This document shows positions 48,829 through 63,800 of a stretch of DNA of 64,000 nucleotides, in pieces. Made by a program: the position numbers and the translations under genes. The stretch comes from Corella eumyota (taxonomy: Eukaryota > Chordata > Ascidiacea > Phlebobranchia > Corellidae). The first letter of the stretch is position 1; every line of letters begins with the position of its first letter. The notes beneath the pieces are model-generated. The model ran no database searches. It saw nothing but the letters and a program-made list of their open reading frames with translations, and was not told the DNA's origin. Location: NCBI GenBank assembly GCA_963082875.1, contig OY720103.1, positions 10,788,001-10,852,000 of the forward strand, given 5' to 3'.

Positions 48829-51800
48829 TCAAGTATCACTTGATGTAATACCACTCGCCGGTCTTCCATCGTCCTCAGTAGCGAAACTACACCAAACTAT
48901 CTTCGTTTTATGTTTGAGTGGTGGTAATGATGAATCATCAGTATTTATTGTCGAGTCGCTGCTTTGTTTATCCTCAGCCTTTTTTAAGTCTCCTTGACCT
49001 TTGTCCCCTGTTCCACCTCGCCGCATTCCTAAAGGTCAGTTTGATTATAAGTTTTATTTACCATTAAAATTACAAAATTTGGCAAGAGTAATAAAAATTA
49101 CTTTATTTAAAAAATTGCAAACCTTTTAATGGTAAAACTGGTGGTTTGTCCCCCATATCAATTCCCCTTCTTCTGAACCCAGCTGTAGCATCCCCAGGAC
49201 CTAACAATGCAACTGTTTGAGCTGCTTGCTCTAACTCATTATAACACTCAACCTCATCTAAATCTAAAGACACATCACTTTCTCCTAAGGCGGGTAGACA
49301 TCGTCGTCTATGATGCCCGTACCCTGGTCTTGATTTATTCTCACAATAAGTTCTATAAAGTGTGTCTTCGTAGTCAATTGCCTGTGGTGATGTGTAACCA
49401 AAATAACCTTCTGGTTTTCTGTTAATGTAAGCTGGATTTCTGGGTTTTAGTGCTGTCATACGCTTGCTTATAACTGGGTTGGTTTTTATGTATAAAGGGT
49501 TGTTGTAAAAAGCTGGTTTCTTACTATAATAACAATTTTTTTTAAGTTAATAAAATTTGGAATAAAACAATTTTTTTCAATTTTATAAAATTTGTAATTC
49601 TATTACTATACTTACTTCCACAGAAACAGAACCCAAGCAATTGATGCACATTTAATTGGCTCAAGAATTAATCCAAAAGTCAAGACAGCAATTGGAATAG
49701 CGCTCAATAGCAAATAATCATGGATACCAAACATTAGAGCACTTAATAGGGAATAGATGATTGAACCCACTGCACAACAAGGGTATGTTATATATTGTTA
49801 TACTTTACAAAGTTCAGAGTTATTTGGCAGAAAGACTTTATCTTCACATATTTGGTTTGTGTCTTTGGTAATATTGGACAATTAGATCTTAATTGTGGCA
49901 TGTTATTTAGTTCATTAGTAAGTTTAGTTTGTATCTATGACCATATTTGTGATAGTTCTGCTTTTACAAAAACCTTTTTTTCGTCTAATCAACTAAAATT
50001 AGAAATAAGTTTACTTACGCGCTAATAAGGAAAGTAAAGTTTGGGCTACAGCTGAAGTCCAGTGGGGTAAAATATTTGTGCTTTGATCGTTTACAATACT
50101 TCTTACATTACCATGAAACCTTTCAACCATCTCTTTGCTATTATGAAAAACAATATATATAAAATAAAGCCTATACAATCTAGGATATATTTACTTCTAA
50201 ATCAGGACATAAAAATATATAGCTGGTAAATAATGTTTTTTTTATTCACTTTAAATTTGTTAAGTTAAAGTTATAATTTTTCAACTTTTTTTATTAACTT
50301 ACGCAGTCAACTTTTCCGCAAATATTTCTTGCAACATGACTTTTCCTTTTTTGGCCTTCAAAGCGTCTTTAGTCTCAACAGTCTAAATTGTTTTTGTAAA
50401 ACAGGTTTTAGTTTTAAATTAATTTTATGGTCAAGTTGGACTTAACTTTCTTTTTTTAATAAACTACTTTATCAACTTTATCTAGTTTGGAAATTTTGTT
50501 TCTATGTAGTTTACTATTAAAGATATTTAGTTACAGAGTTCTTCTATTTAAATATGATTAAGCCCCTGCAATTTATTTATAAAGCAACTATATATATGTT
50601 AAGTAACAAAATTCATTTTAATATAATTTAGTTTCTTATTCTACCACTTACCTCCCCCTCCTCTTTTCCAACAAACACGTCACCAAATCTTTCTCCTTTC
50701 TTTTTTTGCGCTAACTTATGAGCTTGTTGTACAACTTTCACTTGATTTGCAAACCCCCCCAATTTCTCCTTCGTTCTTTCAATAGGTTTCGTTTTAATCA
50801 CTTCACCACACGATGGAAACATTGAGCTGTCTTTTATGACATCATAGGGAGGCGATTGTATTCGAACTCGCTGGTTTTTGTTCCGTTTTTGTTTTTGTCT
50901 TTTTATCGGCACGAAACTTGTGTCAGAAGTAGTTGAATGTAGGTCTGGTAAATTAAGAATCGAAACTGGATATTTTGTTTTATTTACATCAAGGTTTTTA
51001 TCAGAATTCAGCAAATTACAAAAAGTTTCGTCATAAGAGGTAGATTGGAATTGCGAAGCACATGTTTGGTATGCATCAGTGGTTTGTACGTCACTACATG
51101 TGTAGTGGTTTATGACATCATAAACGTGGCTTAAATCACTTTGGTTTGGTCCTGTACTCGGTTTCATCACCTCTTTTGTTTTTTTCTTTTTGCCTCCGTC
51201 GAAAAATTCTTGGTTTGATTTTACAACTTGAGAATCATCAGTAACTGTTTCCTGATCCAAATATTTCTCATTTTCTGTCTCGACTTTGTCATAATTATCA
51301 CTCATCGGTTGGTTTAAAATTTTTGGTCGTTTCATTGCTTCTTTAACTTTTGTTTTTTTCTCGGATTTGTTTTTAAATTTTCTTCCCCAGTAACTCCAAT
51401 TCGATTTCTTTACATCTTTGTCATCGACTTTCCCTTCATTATCTTTGTTTAAATATTCCTTGTTTGATTCCGGGATTAAATCATCATCCGATTTAGTCAC
51501 AAATTCCTGCATCAAAGCATCAGCCTTTTCATCTTTGATAATATCTGAATCCAATCCACTAATATCACCCATAAAAGTTTGATTTCTTTTTTTAATCGAA
51601 TCATCAGATTCCGACTTCTTAACATCAACTTTAGGTTTTGTGATTTTGTTTTTAATTCTTAAGTTTTCCTTTAAAACAACTTCAGACTCAGTCCAAGCAG
51701 CGTAGGACGGTGGTTCGATCCTCGGTGGCGGACATTCAACAATTCCCTTAAACAATCGCATTGCAATCTCATCTTTTAGGTTAGTTATTGCAACAATTTC

Positions 51801-54800
51801 TCCATTTGCTAGCGTGAGATCTTGTCTTATGTAACGACGAAGCTTTTCAAACCCAATTATGACATCATCAATGGTTGAATTGCTTGCGTCGCGACCTTTG
51901 TGCAGCATAGATGAAACATGGGCTTTAACGCTGATGCTACCTGAACATAAACAGAAAAACTGTTTTTACCAATGGTGTGGTGATATATTCTTTATCAAAA
52001 AGTAATAGATTGTTAGTGAATTACCTTCTGTAGTATTCCACCATTGCTCTTGAAATTCTTCTTCATTTTTGTGCACCTTAACAGCCACCAAACAACCCTT
52101 CACCACTCTTCTTGTGTTCTTTATTGAAGCTTCAACTACTTCACTGAATCTAACTAATTTGGCTGCACATAATCTAATAAAAATGACAACTTTTTTGTTT
52201 AGTTATCTGGAATAGAATGGTTTGGTTTATTTTGTATTCTAAACTTGTAGGGTATATATTGGACATGAATATTTGTATATATATATCTTCATTATATATA
52301 GATTAACCTTGTTATGACATCCACAAATGTGAAATGTTGTTTAGCAACAGTAGCTTGTTTAACCACTTGTTTGATACAAGTTTGTGTGGTTGCTTGGAAT
52401 AATGCGTCGTTTAAAAACTCTTTTACTGAAGCCTGTAGTGCCCCATCTAGTGGGTATTCATGGCTAGGATTTTCGGTTTCATCGATTACCCCCTTAATAT
52501 AGATTGGTTTAACAATATTTTGACTTAAAGCTGCTAATTCTATTTTTTGGAAAATAATGTTGTTTAAAATAAATTTTTATAGCGTTTTTTATTTATTTGT
52601 GGTATGGCCCTTATTGGATTTATTTTTATAATCAAATACATACTAGTGCGTCTATAATTCTCTCCAGATATTTGCCAGCTAATTGTTGTTGCTGTATCGG
52701 TAACTTCCAAGGAGGTTCTAACACCTCTCTACAATCACTCACACTACCTCCTAACCTTTCCTGTGTTAATTATACTTTGTTATTTTAAGTGGGTAAATGT
52801 ATTGAAAGTTGTGTGTGTTAAAGATAGGTAACTTGTTTTTAAAAGTTAGTTACTGGTGCCTTTTAAAAATTGATAACTTTTGCTTTTTAAGATTAGTTAC
52901 TGGTGCGTTTTGGAAATTGGTTACTGGTTCTTTTTAAAAAGAGGTTACTGGTTCTTTTTAAAAAAGGTTACTTGTGTTGTTTGAAAATTGTTTACTGGTG
53001 CCTTTAAAAATTGGTTACTATTGCTTTTTAAAAAGTGGTTACTGGTTCTTTTTAAAAATTGGTTACTAGTGCGTTTTAAAAATTGGTTACTTTTACGTTT
53101 TAAAAATTGGTTACTTAACCTCTTTTGAAAGTTGGTTACTGATGCCTTTAAAAATTGGTTACTTAACCCCTTTTTAAAGATTGATTACTTTTGCGTTTTA
53201 AAAATTGGTTTATTGTAATTTTTATAATTAGTTTAAATTTGTATTAAGACATATGTTAAACATATAACCTTTACAAAGTTGTTTAATGCTTCAAGCATGC
53301 TTATTTTGTTTTGTTGTTTGGCTTCATTCTCTAAAAATTAAGTTGGTTCAATTTAAACTTATCTAAGTTAGGGGTATTAGTTAAAAGTACAAGTCTATAT
53401 TAAAATTTAAATGTTTTGTATTACCCTTCCACTGCCAAGTGTCATCATCTGTGCTCTCCAGCTTCACAAGTTGGTTAACATCCTTGTCCGTTACTATGTT
53501 TGCTTTTTTAAGTGGAATTACTATAAAAAATAAGTTGGTTGTTTATGTTTTTGTTTAATTTTTCATAGAAAAAGATCTCATGGTTTAAAAATATTTTAAT
53601 ATGTAATGCTTTAATAAAATGTAAGTTAAACATCATTTAAAAAAACATAAGTTAACTGAAACACAATTACTTTTGCTTAACACTTCGTTCAAGGACTTTA
53701 TCATTTCTCTGAACACAGCCAATCTTGCCATATGCATTGCTGTTAGCTCAGGTTTCATCTCATCATCATCTTTCTTAATCTTTTGACCAATATCAGGAGT
53801 TAATGTCATAAACCTCGTACTTTCAACGGTCGCTTCAATGACCTCACGATAGAAGCGAGCTCTTGTTTGACCTGGTGGCAGAATAAGTTTGCTTGAATGG
53901 CAGAATAAGTTTGCTTAAATGGCAGAATAAGTTTGCTTAAATGGCAGAATAAGTTTGCTTAAATGGCAGAATAAGTTTGCTTAAATGGCAGAATAAGTTT
54001 GCTTAAATGGCAGAATAAGTTTGCTTAAATGGCAGAATAAGTTTGCTTAAATGGCAGAATAAGTTTGATTAAATGGCAGAATAAGTTTGCTTAAATGGCA
54101 GAATAAGTTTGCTTAAATGGCAGAATAAGTTTGCTTAAATGGCAGAATAAGTTTGATTAAATGGCAGAATAAGTTTGCTTAAATGGAAGAATAGGTTTGG
54201 CTAATTTTTTGTAAGCACAAGTTTATAAATTAACTACCTTTATCTCTTGGTACTGATCCATCATGCTTTACACTTGGTTGCCATACCATTGGTAACATCT
54301 CGCTGTACCTCGGTCCCAGCACCATCCCAGGGATGGGAAGGTCGGTGTTGTCGTAAGGTGGAAACTTATCTACATCCCACGTCTTTGGTCCACATACCTA
54401 ATACATTGTATCTTATATTTAAAGACAATTTTTAAACATAAGTGTGTAACAGTACTTAACATAGCACACTTAGATTGGTACAAAGTAGTTTTAAAATAAA
54501 TTTGTGATAACTTATGGCATTTTTCATGGTAGTAACAACAAAAATTGTCCCTTAATTTTACAGAGTATTTTTTTATTAACCTTTAAGAGTTTAAATTGTG
54601 ACGTGCTAAATTGACCTTATATCAAATTGTAGCCACTTGTTTAAATTTTACAATCTTCACATACTAATTTTATTACCTGTCTATTGCTTATACTTTTGAG
54701 TTTAAAAGTTTATCTTTACCTTGCAAGTCTTCTCATGCTCTGTCATTGCATCTTGCTTATTACAAGCCATTAGAACTCTCAACCTAACACATTCATCAAC

Positions 54801-57800
54801 ACAAGACTGAGTGGTTCTTAATGCTAGGTAGTGTGCTTTCCACCATTCTATTGGGAACGGTTTCTCTTCTGATTGGTTTAGTTTTAAATCACAACTGTAA
54901 GGGACAAGCATAGTAAATGAAACTGTGTCAACTTTAAGGCATTTGTTGGTCTTGTAAACTTGCCTTTTTTTTTAATTTGGTCTAACGAATCATAAAAAAG
55001 TGGCCCTAAATTTATATAGTTTTTCAGTTTGCTAGTTTTAAAATACCCAAGTCCTTGCAAATGCAGAATTGGTAGTTGTCGAGCTGTGTTAATGTGGCAA
55101 CATACACCACTAGAGGCAGAAGAGAGTGCTGAGATTGACATAAGGCTTTCTGACGGAGAAATTTTTCTTATCGGAGTTTTCATTTTAGTTTCTAAAATTT
55201 TTTTAAATTTATTCCTTGTTTTTGGGTCTCTTTGAATAATTTAATATTTAAAATGTTTTTAAATCTAAAATTTATATTTGCAAAAAATATTGATATTATT
55301 TGAACCAGTATTTTTACTTTGTCCACTGGAGAGGCCCATAAGATCTAATAAGACTTGATGTTGGTATGGTTGAATAACACTATCATCACTTGAATGCACA
55401 ACATCAACAGCTGTCTTTAAAGATAGGCCAGAGTCTGTTGATATTGATGGAGCCTAGAAAAATGAAATATAAACTTCATTCGACTCGGACTTAATTTGTT
55501 TGTAAATCTTTATTTTTATTCAAATTTTACAATAACCTCTCCATGTCTAGCTAGTGCTTCTTCATAACATCTTACAGCTTTCAATGGAAGTAGATATCTT
55601 CTACAAGGAGGTCTTTGTTGGGTGCCAATCTCTATATGGCACTCTGAACATACACTGTAGTATAAAAAAAACTTTATTTACTTTTTTCAAATTGTGCTCT
55701 AGTTATAAATTACAAAAGAAAAGGTTAAAAACACAGGTTGTTTAAAGGATTAGTGTAACGTCATATCTATTTTAAAAACATTTTCTCTTGGAATTTGTGC
55801 CATAATTGTTGTATTCGTGTTTCTTCAAGCCAAACTATATTTCTTTGATTTCAAATTCTTATTTTTATTAGATATTTCTTTTGCTATAGATTCTATTATG
55901 TCTGTATTCGTTTACTTGTACTTTTAAACTTACATTGACTATAATTCAATCTACCTGTGTGGTTTTCTAAACTCTTGTGGAGCTGTGTAAAAATCCCCAG
56001 ACAAACTCTCATGAGAATTACAGAGGCAAGATAGAGGGACGTTTGCATAAAGTCGATGTTTGTTTCTACTTTTGTTGTCCTTCATACATTCCCATTTATG
56101 GTCATGTAAACGACAACATGCAAATCTGGGTAACTGAAATTTGGAAAAATATTACAATTAATGCAAATTTTGTTTATGGTATTTATGACTGGTGATGGTA
56201 GTGATTATAACATTGTACTGACAATGGTACTGATGATGTTAATAATAACGGTACCGGAACTGGTAATGGTATGGTGATAGTACTGGTAATGGTTATCATA
56301 TGGTACTGGAAATGGTATTGGTAATAATGGTACTGGTAATGGTTATGGATATAGTAATGGTAATGATACTGGTTATGGTATGGTAATGGTAGTGGTAATG
56401 TCACTAGTACTGGTTATGGTAATAGTTTTGGTCCTGGTTATGGTACGATACCGATAACAACGCGAGTTTCTGTTAATTAGTTTATGATATTGGTAACTAA
56501 AAATGTCGTAAGTTTTCACCTTATGTAAGTCACAAGTTTCGTCCAAGAATTCTCTTAATTTTTGTAGTTTGTCTTCTCTTGTTAGAATCGGATATTTGCT
56601 AACTTTGCTTGCTAATCTATCCATTGAGTCAACCTTAAATACCAACATATAGGTGTTGTTGTTATCTCAATTATTATAAAGAATGGCTCTAGTCTTGATT
56701 GCCTATTTAATTTCCTTTTGTGATTCTATTTAAGTAAGGTATAAAGTCGTCTATTGTTTTTGTCTATTTTTGTTTATGTAGTATACCTGATTTGGATACA
56801 TTTTTTCTTCTTGTGTCATTGCTGTTGTAAAACTCTCAGTTGTGTCAGTAACAGTTGTTGTATCTTGAACATCAGATATTGTGTCAGGGTCGTATTGGTT
56901 TGGGTTAAACTCAACGTTATCTGGGTCATCGTGAATTATGTTTTTTAAAGGATGTCTACCTGGTGGGTGCCATTGTTGGTATCTTAATGGAATTTCTTTC
57001 TGTGGTTATAATTAAGTTAAATTTTAACCAGAATTTGAATGTGTATGTCTTTAGTTTACCCTGTTTTAAGTTAAGTTGTTTTTGTTATATTTCATTTTCA
57101 TTTATCTTGATAATATTTTTGTGTTTTTCACAGTTTGAAGGAATAAAATATTAGATTGGTTGACCAATAGCTTATACTTTGAGGGACATGAAATTATTGT
57201 GGTTATTTATCTTGTGACATTGTATGCTATTGCAAGCAATTTATCTTGTGACATTGTATGCTATTGCAAGCTATTTATCTTGTGACATTGTATGCTATTG
57301 CATAAGTGAATTACCTCTAGTCTTTTTTTTTCTTTCTGATATTGTTTTTCTCTTTCCAGGGATTTCTTCTTTTCTTGATGTCTGTATTTAGAGCCAGGTG
57401 GGAGCATTTTTGGACAAATTCTTATAAACAATTATTGCAAAACATTTACAAAAAAATCATAAAGTTCTAATGGTAAACCATAAGCCATAGCTTTTATAAA
57501 TTAGAAAAATAATTTTTGTGAGAACACTTTTAAAATGAGTCAGGGTGGTAACTACAAAAACATGACTTACTTGCTGTTACAACCCCAAGCTTGTTGCCAC
57601 TGAGAATGTGTTGAGCTGTTGCTGTTAATAGATTCAGGGTAACTCCAAACTGTTGTCTTAGATTCTAAATCAAAATTAAGTCACATTTAAAGATAAGTTT
57701 AGCTCATCTACTTTATTTTACAGTAGGCCTATTTAATCAATGTTGTATGATCTAATATTTTAACTTTTGATAAAAATTTTGATGATTGTTTTGAATTCCT

Positions 57801-60800
57801 TCTACACAATGTTGTTATCTTAAAATGCTTAAAATTACCATGGTGTCTTATATTCTCCTTGCAACAAAGATCTGGTTTCTTAACATAACTCCTTACAAAC
57901 GGCAAGTCCTCGTTTAACTCAGTTGTTACATTATCTCCGTCAACTTTACAGACTTCTCGGTGGTCAAAGGAGTCAGAAAATTCACTATGACTATCGTGGT
58001 CATTTGCCCATTTCTCTATTGACGGTTTCTCTTTAGCAGGCTCTACTGGGGTTAACTCTTCAACTGTTGTGACTGGGTTTTCAATGGTTGCTGACTTAAC
58101 CATATCAACAGCCTTGTTTAATAAAGCTGTTATTGGGTTATTTTTTTCATCAAATTTTGCCTTTACTTGGTCATATATATTTGTTGTCGTGGCAATGATA
58201 GGATATGCACGTGGTTTACGCTTTATTATTCTCACATCTTCAGTCCCACATTCACACAGTTTTGTCTCCTGCAAGTTCTCACCTTTTACACCTTGGTTAT
58301 CGGTTGTTTTTCTCTGTGCAAGAGTTGCACTCGTGATAGGTTTTTGTGAGGCAAGTTTAGGTAAAGCTGTTTTAATTTTCGATATTTCTTTGCAACAGTT
58401 TCCTTCAGGATCTGGGGAGTAAATGTTGGATAAATTCGGATGTGCTTCAAGATCGACTTTCATTGACTTTGAACAGCAATCATCTTTAAAACATGTTTGT
58501 ACTGGTTTTGGGGATTTGTCTGTGAATTGATTTTCTTTTGAACATTTATCTTTAATATTCTTTTCTGAAGGTTTGTCAACGTAAAGTGGATTAAATAAAT
58601 TCTCTTTCGCCGGTGAAGAAACCACAGACTCAGTGCTGTCAGATGAATTTTCATATCTCATTTTCTTATCCATTTCAAACATTTTTTTACAACAGTAACC
58701 AGGGCAACTATCAACAGGTTGTTTAGTTGTTTTAACAGGTTTTGTTTTATTCTTAGGTGGACCAACTTTAAAGTTCTTTTCGTACTTGTGAGTATCTTTA
58801 TTGGTAGTTGAATCAATATTAGGCGGGCTAATTGGAAGTTCTTTTGCATTGGAAAGATCAACTTTCACTTTTTTACAATCAGATTGAGCTTGGGTGAACA
58901 TCTTGAGATTTCTTTTCGTAAGATTCGGGTTCTCTCTTTTAGGTTTTCCTTCATTGCAGATACAAACCCCGGGAGTTGGTGTTTTAACTTCACAACACCC
59001 TGCTGATGGGAATAGAGTTGTCTTGGGGATTTTGGGGCATCTTGTGCAGGGTTCTTTTTTAAGATAACTTCTGTCACTTGGGGTGGGTCTTGGGTATTCA
59101 ATTTGGTATTCACTTCTATTAAAACTGCTTCTAAGGTCATTAAAAGTGTGTTTGGAAAGATTTAAACTAACTTCAGTTTCACTTTCAGTAACGTTGATCT
59201 CTAATTTACTGTTCTTGGCTTGCAAAGGCGCTGTATCTGTTTGTTCTTTAAGAAATAAATCTTTCAAATTCCTTGCCCATTCCAGACCAGGTATGTTTGG
59301 TTCAGAAATTTTCTCACTGACTTGAACTTTTTCTTTTAGCAAGCATTTTGCTCTGTAGTTTTCCTTTATTATCGGAGTCTTTGTTAAAGTAACCTCCCTT
59401 GTTTTAATCTTGACGTTGGCAAAATCTGGAAACAGCGGTAAATTCTGGTTCGAAATTCGCGGAGTTTCTTTCGTGTTGTCCATAATAACATCAACAAAAT
59501 CCTCCGATTTCTCAGCCTTAGATAACTTCTTTCCAATATTACAAATCACGCAATCATAATGTTCCCCATCATCATTATTATTACCCATATGAGTGCAAGT
59601 ACAAGAAGGTATTGTCACCATATCACCATCTGAAACATCATCTCCACTTTCCCCTTTAACTTTCACAATCCTCCCCCACTTATCAGCCACTTGCTTCAGT
59701 CTACAAATACGTTTGGTGCTCCTGGCTAAGCTTTCTTCACTACGGGTTGGCACAGCACCCAATGCACCGACAGTGTTTAGTTCCTTTTGTCGAATTCTAT
59801 GCTTTGAGGGTCTGGATAAATTTTTTAGTGACAGTAAAAGTTGAATTAGTCAATTTGTATTCAATTCTATTTTTTTTAGCTTGATAATTTTAAAATTACT
59901 TATAAGCTTTTAATACTACAACATAGCTTGGTTGGCATTTTAATTGTTGTAATATGGTCACAACTCTTAACTAATATTTGCCTGCAATAATTTACCCGTG
60001 CACCACAAATGGCAGTTTTATTTATTTTGTAGGCCTATAAATTGGACAAACATACATCAAGTTTTATTATTTATAGATCGTTATTTATTTTAAGACCCTA
60101 AAAAACTTTGAATATCATTTTTTTAATTTAAAGCTACTCACTGGTAATCAAAGTTCATGTAAAACTTTTCGTGGTCTTTTGATTCCAAATAAAATTGATT
60201 GTAATTCGTTGTAATCTTCGATTTACAATAAACATTATATCGACATGGTGGCTCGACTCCTTTACATGGATGCAAAGGAATTTCTTTTTCAGTTTCATAG
60301 ATGTTGACCTTTTCACGAGTGTCAACTGGTTCCCATAGCTCCGATATTAATCTGTTGTCACGGGGACGTTCACATGACAACGGGGATGATGTGATACTGT
60401 ATTTGAAACTTTCACATGAACATGATTTGATAATTGGTGGTGGCGGCGTTGATGGTTTTGCTTCGTTATTAAGCTTCTCAACTAAGTCCTTGTAGTTTTT
60501 ACAACATGTAAACTTCGTATTGAACATGTCATCGTCACCCTGGGCTTTGATGTTATTTATTTCATTTTCTGGGGACTGGGGTCTATTCTCCACAATAGCC
60601 AACATTTTTTCAATATCTCTTTTTCCTTCTAGTATTGATTTAGCATGGTCTGCCGCTTCTAAAACATGCTTTGCCATTCCATTCATTCTCATCACAATGT
60701 GAGCGACATTCCAACTAATTCTTTCAATAAATGGATCAATACTTTTCTTTATTTCATTTCTAATTTGCCGAGCTACCATATGAGCTTTTAACCCATCAAT

Positions 60801-63800
60801 TTGTAGATCTGAAATAAGCATTTTACCATAGGTTAATTCACCCATGTGTTCTGTTAGTTTAGTTAGAACTCTAACTCCGTTTGGACCTTCTGCTTTTACA
60901 GTGTTGTACATTCTAAGCAATGTTCGTCTGCCTTCTTTATTTAGCTCTCCGAGCTGACGGTGAAAATCAATCAAAGATTTTAGACCCTTTTCTTGTGATG
61001 TTACGTATTTTATTAAATGAGCAATTAGCTTACGCCCTTCTTCACCACTTTGTAGAATTTGAAGCAGAATATCTATGAACAGTTCACTCGCTTGTTCTGT
61101 GATGATCATGTGCCGAAAAAATTCTGACAGCTTTCTTAACTCACTATCTTTCAGCTGAGCTAATGGACAATCTTTTTTTGGTATCTCCAGTTCTTTTAAC
61201 TTTTGGTTCCATATGATCATGCTATCCATTTCATTATAAACACATTGTGTTGCATTAACATCAGATTCAAATTCGACTTTTTTCTCAGTTTTATTCTCAA
61301 AGCATCTTTCCTTTTTCCCGTTGTTTAGAGTACACATTGTTTGTAAACCAAATTTTTCTTGCAGGCGAGCTATGTTGTCGCCTTGATAACGTAATCGTTG
61401 TGAGACGTCTAAGATTAATGAGGTCCAAGCTGGACTTGCTTTCGTGCAAGCAAAAAAGTTGCATAAAACCTAAAAAAATATTTTTTTAGTTAGTGTTAAA
61501 TTAAGTTTATGTAAATATGGTGTATTGGAATATTTTTTGAAGATAATTATCGATTTTGTTGTAACACTTTTGTTTTAACAGTATTTTTACTTTAAATGTG
61601 GTTTAAATATTATCTTCAACTTATTGTTTCAAGTTATTTTTTGAGATAGTTATTAAGTTTGTTTTCTTTGTTGTATTATAGGCATATTTATTAAAGTTGT
61701 TTAACTTTTTTTCGGTTTAAATATATAGGCCTACCTTATATTTTTTCACTTAATAAGCCACTTTTTTTTATACATGCAAATTAATTTGTTAAGTTTTGAC
61801 AAAAAATAAAAATTTTTACCTTTCTTCCTTTCTGGAATTTTGCAAACTCCAGACATCCTGTTATAAACAACCTCGGCCCTTCATAAGACTCAGAAAATAT
61901 CCCAAACATCTGAGCTACGCTTGAACACATTTCCGGATCCTTTAACATCTCATCGTAACAGTCTGCCAGCTTTCTCGCATACTCTGGAAACATTAACATG
62001 GAAAAAATCCGAAGTCTGGGGATGGGTTCAGGGTATTCTTGATCTTGTTTTAAGGTCTTTGATCTTTTTTGGGTGTTTTCATCTGATGCTTCTGTTAGTT
62101 TTAAATATTTGGATTTTAGTCGCCTTACTTTTTAGAGGTTGAATTTGTATATAATATATTGGTATGGTTTGTATGTTTTGATTAATGTCTTGGTTCTGTA
62201 GATTCTTATTGTGTAAATATAATTATTAGTTACTAGTCGATAGCTCTGCTTCGGGATTTTTCAGTCAGCATTTTAATTGTCATAAAGTGGATGCAACTCT
62301 TAACTAATATTTGCCCATGATAAATTACCTGTGCACCACAAATGGCAGTTTTATTTATTTTGTGGCCCTATAAATTGGACATATATATATTTATTGTATA
62401 CTAAGATTCATTCATATAGATTTAGTAATTTCAACTTGTTCTAACGTATAACTTACCTCCAAAATTGTAAGGAGGACCAGCCACAAATGGTCCGAGTCCA
62501 TTATCAGCTTTTGCCGTCAACTGTAATCTATGAACATCAGAGGGTGGAATGAGCCCCATTTTTACCCCAGTGCTCTCATAAACATCCTCGGGAACCCCGT
62601 TTTTTGTCCATTGACCCCCATCGGTGTTTAAATCAAAGAACACCATGCTGATCAGTTCTCCTTCTTCTGGTGAGACATGCGCAGCACTTGTTGGTAACAA
62701 AATATCAGAAGCCTTTCTTACCAGGTTTTTGTAAGCATCTAAATGCTTGGGAATATGACTTGTTTCTCCATCCTGGTTTTTTAATTCATTTTCTAGAGCG
62801 TTGTTGCCTAGTAACGGTCGTTTTCCTTTGCGAAGGTTGTCGAATTCAGAAACAGGCATTGATTCTATCATAACAAATGTTGAGAAGTCGGTTTCGTCCA
62901 TTTCTAAGCTGTCTATCGAGTATTTTGAATCAACTTTCCAAACTGACGTTGGTTCGCACTCAAATCCATCCCCAAGCGGGATGTTAACCTTCTCAAACTT
63001 CTTCTTGCTTTCATCTTCATCGGTTTCATCTAAGATGTTCATCGTGTCTTTCCCAAGGATGATGTTAAAGTCATCGTCAACTTTTTCTTGAACTAAACTT
63101 TTAACTGATGGGGTAGAGGGTGGGGGGGAGGGGTAAGCTACAGCCCGCTCTGTTAGAGAGTTAAACATAATCAGATCAGAGTTTCTTTATTGGATTTTAA
63201 ACACAGATTGTTTTGTTTATTATAAATTAATTATATTTAAGACTGTTTTTTTAGGATAACAATACATTAACTATTTATATTAACCAGCAGTGTGGTGTAG
63301 TGGTCAGAACACCTGGCTTTACTGCATGAGGTTCTGGGTTAGATTGCCACCACTCTCATGCTGTAGCAACCTTAAGTAAGGTGCTAGTCAACTATAGACT
63401 GGGTCAGGGTAATAAATGTTACTCTGTTTTGGTCTTAAACGCGGATAAATAAGTATTAAAAAAAATGAGGATAAATAAGTATTAAAAAAAAAATGAGGAT
63501 AAATAAGTATTAAAAAAAAAAATAAAAACATTTTTTATAAAATTTTTTTTAATCATTTTTACATTTTTTTGTTTTAGATCTTCCACCCAGATGAACATAG
63601 GTTCTTATTATGACATCACAACCTACCTAGTATTGCTTCCACGATGTCATCTTCATCCACGAAAGATGGACTTTTTGGAGGAGGGGGAGGAGCAGAAACG
63701 GGGATGATCTTCTTCACCAACTTCCCAAAGAATCCGGAGGGTTTATCCACAGATATTGAACTACTAGGAGGAGACTTCGGTTCTTCCTCTTCTGGTTTGA

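Noticed and set aside
49616-50137. Polycystin-type membrane region at the end of the giant protein (the LTFGLILEPIKCA stretch is faintly like polycystin helices)
   Set aside because: No GPS, PLAT or channel region is seen and the likeness is only a few residues.
53877-54190. CRISPR-like array of regular repeats
   Set aside because: Contiguous 22-bp units without spacers, in a eukaryotic intron: a minisatellite.
54884-55046. Continuation of the giant-gene exon at 55047 to a GCAAGT (GC-type) donor near 54960
   Set aside because: That donor is in phase 1, while the next acceptor needs phase 2; the GTATTT donor at 55046 fits.
56183-56404. His/Tyr/Gln-rich minus-strand open frame
   Set aside because: Comes from the GGTAATGGT simple repeat in an intron.
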